From the NCBI GenBank assembly GCA_902800925.1, contig CADCGD010000011.1, positions 59,559-123,558 on the forward strand: 64,000 nucleotides of DNA. Reading direction: 5' to 3'. This DNA is from an uncultured Bacteroidales bacterium (GTDB taxonomy: Bacteria; Bacteroidota; Bacteroidia; Bacteroidales; Bacteroidaceae). Position numbers and translations under genes: made by a program. The notes under the pieces were generated by a model, which saw nothing but the letters and a program-made list of their open reading frames with translations, had not been told where the DNA came from and made no database searches. This document shows, piece by piece, positions 8,491-16,162 of the stretch; position 1 is the first letter of the stretch, and each line of letters starts with the position of its first letter.

Positions 8491-9048
8491 GACCGTCATG
8501 ATTTCCTTGTTCTTGGCCTCCATCAGCTCGTCGAGCTTCTTGATGTACTTGTCGTGCAACTTCTGCAGGTCGGCCTCAGCATCCTTCTCCAAATCCTCAG
8601 AGAGACCGTCTTTGATAGCCTTCTTCAGTTTTTCCTTAATGTCAGCACGAACGTTGCGCACCTCAACCTTAGCCTTCTCAGCAATCTTGTTACACTGCTT
8701 GACCAGGTCGCGACGACGCTCCTCGGTGGGCTGGGGGATACCCAGACGGATAATCTCTCCATTGTTCTCTGGGGTGATGCCTACGTCAGAGTCCATGATA
8801 GCCTTCTCGATGTCGCGAATCTGCTTGCGGTCCCATGGCTTGATGGCAATGGTGCGTGCATCGGGAGTCGAGATGTTGGCAACTTGGTTCAGAGGAACCT
8901 TGGAACCATAGGATTCCACACGTACACCATCGAGGATGGCGACGTTGGCACGGCCTGCACGCACACGGCTCAGCTCCTCTTCCAGGAACATGGCTGCCAT
9001 CTGCATACGCTCTTCAGCCGCTGATAAAGTCTGTTTTACGTCAATCAT
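8488..9048 (-). CDS. frr: Ribosome recycling factor
   Basis: 186 residues, the normal family length. It splits post-termination ribosomes together with EF-G. Recognisable segments are the N-terminal MEERM-like helix, RAGRANVAILDGV, the proline-bearing LGIPQPTEERR region and the C-terminal long helices (KLDELMEAKNKEIM). It starts at the ATG at 9048, has a promoter at 9077-9107, and heads a frr-rsgA unit. Nothing unusual is seen in the protein. Confidence 0.97.
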   Translation of the reverse strand: MIDVKQTLSAAEERMQMAAMFLEEELSRVRAGRANVAILDGVRVESYGSKVPLNQVANISTPDARTIAIKPWDRKQIRDIEKAIMDSDVGITPENNGEIIRLGIPQPTEERRRDLVKQCNKIAEKAKVEVRNVRADIKEKLKKAIKDGLSEDLEKDAEADLQKLHDKYIKKLDELMEAKNKEIMTV

Positions 9049-9076
9049 ATTTTTCTAGTTTGTGTGATATCTGGCA

Positions 9077-9107
9077 CAAAGATACAAACTAAAATTGGAG
9101 TATGCAA
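9077..9107 (-). promoter_or_regulatory. Promoter of frr-rsgA
   Basis: On the minus strand TTG (9105-9107), 20 bases, then TATCTTTG (9077-9084), 28 bases before the frr ATG. It is divergent from the kinase promoter. Confidence 0.65.
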
Positions 9108-9136
9108 GGCATTTTATAAAAAAAGTCATAAAAAAT

Positions 9137-9167
9137 TTTGTTAAGTGCCATAAGTTTTATACCTTTG
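9137..9167 (+). promoter_or_regulatory. Promoter of the four-kinase operon
   Basis: TTTG (9137-9140), 19 bases, then TACCTTTG (9160-9167): a full-consensus Bacteroidetes promoter 33 bases before the first kinase gene. Confidence 0.8.
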
Positions 9168-9200
9168 CCTACATAAACCTATGATTCTATTAGCCTAAGA

Positions 9201-11297
9201 ATGTTTCAGCATATGATTGAAATGTCGTTATGGAGCCCCAATTACTACGTGCTTGCAGTAGTGGCCATGCTGTTGGTGGTGATACTGGTTGTTGTTTCCT
9301 ATAACCGGTTCTACATGAAGCGTGCCAATGAGGCCAATGCACGCAAGAAAGAGCAGAATGCACATCTGGCGCTAGTGCTACAAGCAGGACGGTTGCGCAT
9401 CTGGAAGTATTATCTTGCAACCCGTCAATATCATTTCCTCTCTGAGGAAGGTAGTATGGAACAGCGTTACAATCCCATTGATTTCGCCCAGTTCTTCGAC
9501 CGTGACGACTTTGAGAAGCTGCGCGCTATTATCTTCGATATCTGTGAGGGCAAGAAGTCTGGCGCTGTCCTTACGATGGTCAGCAATGCCAAGGACGAGG
9601 CCTACCTGCGCCATTACGAGGTCTCTGTCTCTGTTGACCAGCGTGACAGCAAGGGCCGCGTGCTCAGCATTTTCGGTATCCAGCACGACGTAACTGAGGA
9701 ATATCGCCGTCTGGAGGCAGTCAACCAGTTGCTTTTGCGCTACCACACAGTCTTCAGCACGTCGCTCATTGATATGGTGTACTACGACAGCAACGGTGTC
9801 TTGCGCGATATCAATGAGCGAGCCTGCCAGTCCTTTGGTGTTCCTAACCGTGAGTTTGTGTTGAATAACGAGTTCCTGCTGAAGAATAACCCCATCTTTG
9901 CCGATGTGGACATAGAGACGATGTCTAATACGCATACCTCCTCCCTTGTCGATTTTGGCAACTATCAGGATCCTATCTATCATACGGAAACCCTTGGACT
10001 GACGGGTAAGAAAATGTTCTACGACTCCACCATCAACCCCATCCGCGATGCCAATGGTAAGCTGGAGGGTGTTTATATGGCAGGTCGAGATGTTACTGAG
10101 ATGGTGGAGTCGTATCATCGCCAGAAGGCAGGTGCCGAAAACTTACGCAAAATTAACGAGGATATTCGCAGGTATATCTCCAATATCAACTACGCCCTGC
10201 GCATCAGCGATATCCGCATGGTGAACTACTATCCGAAGTCGTTCACGCTGGAGATGTCTGACAACATCAGCCAGTCGCAAATGAAACTCTCGCAGTTGCG
10301 TTGCATCCGTCTGGCTACGCCCCGTTTCCGTCGTACCGTATCGAGTGTGCTGAACCGCATGGACCACTTGTCACCTTACAATATACAGGTCAATATCGAG
10401 ACGGAGATACGCGATAAGAAGGGTCGCCAGATATGGCTGCTGTTTAATCTGGTACCCATGCTCGACGCCAATGGTAAGGTAGAGCGTTACTTCGGCATGT
10501 GTCGTAACATGACCGATATGGTGGAGACAGAGAACCGTCTGGCCGTAGAGACCAAGAAAGCCCAGGAAACAGAGTTGCTGAAACAGTCGTTCCTGGCGAA
10601 TATGAGCTATGAGATTCGTACCCCGTTGAATAATGTCGTAGGCTTTGCCGAACTCTTCAATACACCACATGACGAGGCCGACGAGCCTGCCTTCGTCGAG
10701 CAGATTAAGATTAACTCCAACAACATGCTGACATTGGTCAATGACGTTATGCTGCTGTCAAGCCTAGATGCCAATATGGTGGAATACCACAAGAACGACA
10801 TCGACTTCGCCAAAACTTTTGCAGCTCATTGTCAGATGGGATGGAGCGATGCCTTGCCGCAGGTGAAAACCATCGTTGACAATCCTTACGACAGTCTGGT
10901 TATCAATATTGATGAGGAACACGTGGGCAAGGTCATTGAGAAACTCTGCTGGCTGTCGGCACTGACATTGAAAGAAGGCTTTGTCAAGGCCCGTTACGAA
11001 TATCGTCGTGGCGAACTGCTGATAACCCTCGAGGATACTGGTGACGGTATCCCAGAGGAAGGTATGGCCCATCTCTTCGACCGTTTCGTGCATAATGTCG
11101 ACAATCACCTGCTGGGTACAGGCCTCGACCTGCCTATTGTCCAGGCCATGGTAAACCAGATGGGTGGCACCATTGAGATAGAGTCTACGCTACACAAGGG
11201 CACCACTGCATGGGTTTCCATCCCCTGTGAAGCCAAGAACATTGAGAGACGTCACGAAGAAATTACTGCAAACACCACTGAAAACATCCTGCTATGA
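9201..11297 (+). CDS. PAS sensor kinase A, phosphoacceptor His replaced by Tyr
   Basis: 698 residues. One membrane helix (about 14-35) leads into three PAS/PAC-like units (PAC ends at IQHDVTEEY 159-168, AGRDVTEM, CRNMTDMVE), a dimerisation helix and a HATPase domain. The dimerisation box reads FLANMSYEIRTPLNN: Tyr470 (codon TAT, 10608-10610) stands where histidine is expected. The N-box is also degraded (VIEKLCWLSALTL, with neither expected Asn), while DTGDGIPEE and GTGLDLPIV remain. It is probably unable to autophosphorylate and may regulate the adjacent kinase B by heterodimerisation. It overlaps kinase B by 4 bp (ATGA), so the two are translationally coupled. Confidence 0.88.
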   Translation: MFQHMIEMSLWSPNYYVLAVVAMLLVVILVVVSYNRFYMKRANEANARKKEQNAHLALVLQAGRLRIWKYYLATRQYHFLSEEGSMEQRYNPIDFAQFFDRDDFEKLRAIIFDICEGKKSGAVLTMVSNAKDEAYLRHYEVSVSVDQRDSKGRVLSIFGIQHDVTEEYRRLEAVNQLLLRYHTVFSTSLIDMVYYDSNGVLRDINERACQSFGVPNREFVLNNEFLLKNNPIFADVDIETMSNTHTSSLVDFGNYQDPIYHTETLGLTGKKMFYDSTINPIRDANGKLEGVYMAGRDVTEMVESYHRQKAGAENLRKINEDIRRYISNINYALRISDIRMVNYYPKSFTLEMSDNISQSQMKLSQLRCIRLATPRFRRTVSSVLNRMDHLSPYNIQVNIETEIRDKKGRQIWLLFNLVPMLDANGKVERYFGMCRNMTDMVETENRLAVETKKAQETELLKQSFLANMSYEIRTPLNNVVGFAELFNTPHDEADEPAFVEQIKINSNNMLTLVNDVMLLSSLDANMVEYHKNDIDFAKTFAAHCQMGWSDALPQVKTIVDNPYDSLVINIDEEHVGKVIEKLCWLSALTLKEGFVKARYEYRRGELLITLEDTGDGIPEEGMAHLFDRFVHNVDNHLLGTGLDLPIVQAMVNQMGGTIEIESTLHKGTTAWVSIPCEAKNIERRHEEITANTTENILL

Positions 11298-13360
11298 CAA
11301 TACTGACAATGACATACCTCCTGTTACAATCCTCATCGTATCTATCGCTATGGCCCTATCTGTTACTGGTGGTGGTTGTGTTGCTGCTCGTTGCCGTACT
11401 GATACAGAACCGCATCGTGCGCCATCGTGTCAACGAGAGCATTGCTTCGGCTACCTCTACCTACGAGATGATGGAGAAGGCGCTGAAAACTGCCGACAAC
11501 GATGTTGTCATCTACGATATTGCTGGTAAGACTATCCGCAGACTGCGAGGCAACCTACTTCCCACTCCTGAAATGAGAGCTGAGGACTTTGCCCCTCATA
11601 TCCATCCTGACGATGTTGATCAGTTCCTTGCTACTGTTCGTCAGGTGGCATCAGGCAAGATGAAGTCGGTAGAATACAGCTACCGTTGGAGAGTCAGCAA
11701 AGATGGTGAGGAACCTCGCTATCTCTACATTCGTAACAACAGTGTGGCGAAATATTCCCCAGGCAGTTCCACCCCTGTCAGCATTATCAGCGTACTCGTC
11801 GACGAAACCGACTTTCGCGAACATCAGCAGGAAGAAGAGGAGCTGACCAAGCGCTACCGCCAGATCTTCGAGGACTCTATCGTCGGACTGTCATTCTACT
11901 CTCCTGAGGGCTGGCTGCTTGATGCCAACAAAATGATGCGTGAGATCTGCCACTTCGACAGCGATGTCAGTGACGCCTTCTTCTCGAAGGTGAACCTTTT
12001 TGACATCGCTCCTTTCAACGAGGTGCTCGACCGCTATCATCCTAACGAATACCTGGCCTGTTCGCTGAGTGTTGTCCCTGAGCGTGAGATGTATGTCTAT
12101 CTTGAGATTGGCGTACACCCCATCTACGATGACCAGGGTAAACTGATATACCTCTCTGTCGCTGCTCGTGACATTACGGAAGAGCGTGAGTTGTATCTGC
12201 AGGCCAAGCGCAACGACGTAGAAATCAAGAAGGTTAACGAATCTATACAACTTTACGAGAAGGAGTTACGCTACATGATGGACACCTGCGGCTTGCGGGT
12301 TTGGCGTATCACGCTGGACCGTAATGTCATTGAGTTCTATAAGGGTCTGAGCACGGTGGACAAACAGTTTACCCTGCAGCAGTTGAAGAGCATCTTCGTC
12401 AGTCAGGAAGACCCCTTCGTGCGTGACCTGGTGAATCCTGCCGCTGTAATTGATAAGCCACTAAGCTATATGGGACGCATGCATCCCGTGGTATCAGGCA
12501 GAGACGTAGAACCACAATGGGTGCAGATTAACAGCATTCCTGAATACGACGAGAAGGGTAACCTGAAGGGTGCCTTTGGCGTTTGGCGTAACATCCACCA
12601 GCTGATGCAGAAGCAGGAACAGCTGAGGCAGGAAACCGAGCGTGCTAACGACTCCGGTCGTATGAAGAGTCTCTTTATGGCCAATATGACCCACGAGATA
12701 CGTACTCCGCTGAATGCCATTGTGGGCTTCAGCGATGTATTGCCGTTGCTGACCACTCCCGAGGAGCGTCAGGAGATGATTCGTCTTATCATGGACAACT
12801 GTGATATGCTGCTCCGTCTGGTCAACGACATTCAGGATGCTGCCTCGTTGGATATTAGCGGCGAGGTAGAGATGCTACCAACGCGCGTGGACTTCTCGAA
12901 GTACTTTGACGAACTCTGCGAACAACTGCAGCAGCGACTTCGTGAGCCTACCGTGACGTTTATGAAGGAGAACCCATATCCCGCCTATGTGACGATGATT
13001 GACGAGATGCGCATCCGTCAGGTCTATACCAACTTTGTCACCAACGCCGTGAAATACACCCATCAGGGACATATCAAAGTGGGCTACCGTAAGGAGTGGC
13101 GCGAAGAAGATGGTGAGAGTCGTGAGGGCCTCTATCTCTATTGCGAGGATACGGGCGACGGTGTTCCCAAAGAGGTGCAGGACAAGCTCTTCGAGCGTTT
13201 CTTCAAACTCAACGACTATATACAAGGTACCGGTTTGGGACTTTCAATTTGTAAGGCCATTGCCAATGCCTGTCACGGCTATATCGGCATGGACTCAGAG
13301 GGTGTGGGCTGTGGCTCTACCTTCTGGATGTGGATACCCTGTCAAGAGATTAAATCGTAA
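11294..13360 (+). CDS. PAS sensor histidine kinase B (canonical)
   Basis: 688 residues. One membrane helix (about 20-40) is followed by three PAS/PAC-like units (LVDETDF, AARDITEER, VWRNIHQL), then HisKA with FMANMTHEIRTPLNAIVGF (His467) and an intact HATPase: N-box NFVTNAVKYT, G1 EDTGDGVP, F-box LFERFFKLND, G2 GTGLGLSICKA. It should autophosphorylate. There is no receiver domain and no response regulator nearby. Its start overlaps the stop of kinase A. Its sequence is closest within the window to kinase D, for example in ERANDSGRMKSLFMANMTHE. Confidence 0.93.
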   Translation: MTILTMTYLLLQSSSYLSLWPYLLLVVVVLLLVAVLIQNRIVRHRVNESIASATSTYEMMEKALKTADNDVVIYDIAGKTIRRLRGNLLPTPEMRAEDFAPHIHPDDVDQFLATVRQVASGKMKSVEYSYRWRVSKDGEEPRYLYIRNNSVAKYSPGSSTPVSIISVLVDETDFREHQQEEEELTKRYRQIFEDSIVGLSFYSPEGWLLDANKMMREICHFDSDVSDAFFSKVNLFDIAPFNEVLDRYHPNEYLACSLSVVPEREMYVYLEIGVHPIYDDQGKLIYLSVAARDITEERELYLQAKRNDVEIKKVNESIQLYEKELRYMMDTCGLRVWRITLDRNVIEFYKGLSTVDKQFTLQQLKSIFVSQEDPFVRDLVNPAAVIDKPLSYMGRMHPVVSGRDVEPQWVQINSIPEYDEKGNLKGAFGVWRNIHQLMQKQEQLRQETERANDSGRMKSLFMANMTHEIRTPLNAIVGFSDVLPLLTTPEERQEMIRLIMDNCDMLLRLVNDIQDAASLDISGEVEMLPTRVDFSKYFDELCEQLQQRLREPTVTFMKENPYPAYVTMIDEMRIRQVYTNFVTNAVKYTHQGHIKVGYRKEWREEDGESREGLYLYCEDTGDGVPKEVQDKLFERFFKLNDYIQGTGLGLSICKAIANACHGYIGMDSEGVGCGSTFWMWIPCQEIKS

Positions 13361-13372
13361 GAACTGTCAACC

Positions 13373-16150
13373 ATGAGTAACCGTCATCGAATTCTTCTAA
13401 CCCTTCTCGCCCTTCTTCTGCTGTTGCCGTTACACGCACAGGACAATGACAGCACAAGGATATTCAACCGAGAGCATCCGCTGGTCTATGAGGATGCCTG
13501 GGATTTGTGGCCCTATTCCTTCCTTAATGCCGAGGGAAAGCCCGTGGGCTATAACATCGACTTGGTAAAACTCATCTGCGATGAGTTGGGTATTCCCTAT
13601 GTTATCCGCCTGAAGCCTACTCAGGCAGCCTTGCAGGATGTGAAGAACGGTGAAGCAGACCTCATGCTGGCAATGGCTGCCGACTACCATTCAGAATACG
13701 GAAAGGTGGGGACGTCCGTGGTCCAGATTTTTACCCATAGCGTGTTGTATCGGAAAGGAGAGTCTCTGCGCATCAGAAGTGAGGAAGATCTGCAACATAA
13801 CACCTTCATCGTCCATGATGGCAGTTTCAGTCACCACCTCATGATAGAAAAAGGGTGGGAGAGTCAGGTTATTCCCTATAACGACATGCGTGAGGCTATA
13901 CAGCATATCCATAACACCCCTAATCAGCAAATTGTCTGGAACACCTTGTCGTTGAAATGGCTTAAGTACACACTTCATTTTGACGACTTGGAGTTGGCAC
14001 CCGTCAAGATGCAAAATGGCGAATACCGTTTCCTGTCGAACGATGAGGTGTTACTGAAACTTTTCGACGAAGTCTATTCCCGTCTGGAGGCTGAAGACAT
14101 GTTACAGCCCATCCAGAACAAGTGGTTTTATCCTGAGCGTAAGGACAGTGGCATACCTGTGTGGATTTGGCTTGTGGTGGGTGCCATGATTCTGATGCTG
14201 CTGGCGGCCTTAGGATATTATGCGCTGTATCGTTTTCGTGAGAAGAAAATGACGAAAACCATTCGTCGCAGCAACAGTCGTCTGGCACATATCCTCAATA
14301 CGTGGCATGTGCATGTGTGGACCTTCAATGTGGAGAATAAGACCATCACGATATTTAATGAGCAAGGAGAGATAGTGGCTGAAAACCAGCCGCCCACCAT
14401 CTTCTTTAATCGTATGCAGGCCGAGGATGTGAAGCAACTCAGCAACGGCCTGTTGCAGTTGGCAGAAAGCCATCGTCAGAAGGTGAAGGTTGAGGTACAT
14501 TCGAAACATAAGGAAACGGGCGAAGACAGGATTCTGTCTGTCGTCATGTCTGTCCTGCGACGCAACAAGCATGGCATGCCTGTTGAACTGATTGGTACCT
14601 ATAGCGATGTTACTTCCGACCGTCAGCGCCAGCAACAGGTCAAGGACACTATGTTGCGCTATCAGTCTGTCTTTAACTCTGCTATGGTCGACAGTATCGT
14701 CTACGACAGCAAGGGTTTTATTTACGACATGAATGAGAAAGCCGGCAAAGCGTTCCCTGGCGGTAAGGAGGGGGCCCTCAAGAACCACGTCAATCTGCGC
14801 GATGTGCTTGGCGCTGACGTCTCGCTCGAAACACTTCAGCCGACCTATCTCACCCGTGTCTATGAGTCTGACCGTGATAGTCGTGTGTTTAATAAGGATA
14901 TCCACCGACGCCTGATGTTCTATGAGTTGCAGCTCATGCCACTACGCGACGATCAGGGCCGTCTGTTGGGTGTCTTTGGTACGGGACGTGACGTGACGGA
15001 AGTTGTCAAGTCTTACCAGCGTCTGCAGCACAACCTGGAGTTGCAGGAGCATGCTAACGAGGAGATGAGCAACTACTTCCGCAACCTTGATTTCGTGTTA
15101 CAGAATGGTGGTGTCCGTATGGCCAAGTATTCGCCCGATACGCATACCTTATTAATATATAGTGGCGTGGACCACGGGAAGAACGAACTGACACAGACCC
15201 GTGCGCTGTCACTTACTGCTGAGGACTCAAAGCGTCTTGCCCAGCGCATGCTGAACAGTATGGATAATCGTACGCTACAGCCACAGAAGGCTTCTTTCAA
15301 TACCCTTATCCGTACCAAGAAGGGCATGCGCCTCAGCATTCTGCTGTCGTTCATTCCCGTGTTGGACGATCAGGGCAATGTCAAGGAGTATTTTGGTGCC
15401 TGTCGTGACATCAGTGAGATCAAAGCTACCGAGGACAAGCTGGCGCAGGAGAGTGCCAAGGCTCAGGAGACCGAGTTGCTGAAGCAGTCATTCCTGTCGA
15501 ACATGAGCTACGAGATTCGTACTCCCCTCAGCTCTGTCATTGGTTTTGCTGAACTCTTTGAACTGGATCATGCTACAGACGACGAGCCTTTGTTCATCGA
15601 GCAAATCAAGAAGAACTCTGCGCACCTGCTGAAGCTCATCAACGACATCTTGTTCCTTTCCAGACTGGATGCCGGCATGATAGAATTCAAGCGGAAACCT
15701 ATCGATTTTGCCCAGTTCTTCGAGTCTCGTTGCCAGTCTATCTGGCTGCGAGGACATCATGAGGGTGTCGAGTTCGTTTCTGACAACCCCTATAGTCAGC
15801 TGGAGGTTGAAATCGACGATCAGAATCTGGGACTGGTTATTGACCAGATTGTGGAGAATGCCACCGCTCATACCACGACGGGTATGGTGCGTGCCAGCTA
15901 TGAGTATACTGGTGAGGGCATAGCGATGGCTTTCCAAGATACGGGTAGTGGTATCTCTGAGGACCGCATGAAGCAGATTTTCGAACGTTTCGTGTCGAGT
16001 AGCGGTCATGGTACTGGACTTGGTCTTGCCATCTGCCATGAGATTACTACGCAGATGGGCGGCAAAATCCGCATCAAGTCGGAAGTCGACAAGGGTACCA
16101 TCGTGTGGGTAAGCATTCCGTGTAAGTGCAATGAAATAGTCAGGAAATAG
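13373..16150 (+). CDS. SBP-PAS sensor kinase C, phosphoacceptor His replaced by Tyr
   Basis: 925 residues. A signal peptide (to about residue 22) leads to a periplasmic domain resembling bacterial solute-binding protein family 3 (REHPLVYEDAWDLWPYSF...EADLMLAMAADY...NKWFYPERK), as in BvgS/EvgS sensors. A membrane helix (about 263-288), three PAS/PAC-like units and the kinase core follow. The dimerisation box is FLSNMSYEIRTPLSS: Tyr713 (codon TAC, 15509-15511) replaces histidine. Unlike kinase A, the N-box (QIVENATAHT) and the G-boxes (DTGSGIS, GTGLGLAIC) look intact, so it may bind ATP. It starts 12 bases after kinase B. Kinase core and linker are closest to kinase A. Confidence 0.9.
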   Translation: MSNRHRILLTLLALLLLLPLHAQDNDSTRIFNREHPLVYEDAWDLWPYSFLNAEGKPVGYNIDLVKLICDELGIPYVIRLKPTQAALQDVKNGEADLMLAMAADYHSEYGKVGTSVVQIFTHSVLYRKGESLRIRSEEDLQHNTFIVHDGSFSHHLMIEKGWESQVIPYNDMREAIQHIHNTPNQQIVWNTLSLKWLKYTLHFDDLELAPVKMQNGEYRFLSNDEVLLKLFDEVYSRLEAEDMLQPIQNKWFYPERKDSGIPVWIWLVVGAMILMLLAALGYYALYRFREKKMTKTIRRSNSRLAHILNTWHVHVWTFNVENKTITIFNEQGEIVAENQPPTIFFNRMQAEDVKQLSNGLLQLAESHRQKVKVEVHSKHKETGEDRILSVVMSVLRRNKHGMPVELIGTYSDVTSDRQRQQQVKDTMLRYQSVFNSAMVDSIVYDSKGFIYDMNEKAGKAFPGGKEGALKNHVNLRDVLGADVSLETLQPTYLTRVYESDRDSRVFNKDIHRRLMFYELQLMPLRDDQGRLLGVFGTGRDVTEVVKSYQRLQHNLELQEHANEEMSNYFRNLDFVLQNGGVRMAKYSPDTHTLLIYSGVDHGKNELTQTRALSLTAEDSKRLAQRMLNSMDNRTLQPQKASFNTLIRTKKGMRLSILLSFIPVLDDQGNVKEYFGACRDISEIKATEDKLAQESAKAQETELLKQSFLSNMSYEIRTPLSSVIGFAELFELDHATDDEPLFIEQIKKNSAHLLKLINDILFLSRLDAGMIEFKRKPIDFAQFFESRCQSIWLRGHHEGVEFVSDNPYSQLEVEIDDQNLGLVIDQIVENATAHTTTGMVRASYEYTGEGIAMAFQDTGSGISEDRMKQIFERFVSSSGHGTGLGLAICHEITTQMGGKIRIKSEVDKGTIVWVSIPCKCNEIVRK

Positions 16151-16153
16151 AGT

Positions 16154-16160
16154 AGGGAGG
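16154..16160 (+). promoter_or_regulatory. Ribosome binding site of kinase D
   Basis: A purine run (AGGGAGG) two bases before the ATG at 16163. Such Shine-Dalgarno-like runs are scarce at other starts in this window. The spacing is shorter than usual, and the ATG at 16169 is a possible alternative start. Confidence 0.4.
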
Positions 16161-16162
16161 AT

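Noticed and set aside
8071-9024. 317-residue plus-strand open frame opposite rsgA and frr
   Set aside because: It lies wholly antisense to two well-conserved genes, spans their junction and has no family motif. Long antisense frames are common opposite the codon usage of this genome (also 14210-14905, 15488-16315, 18212-18952 opposite the kinases).
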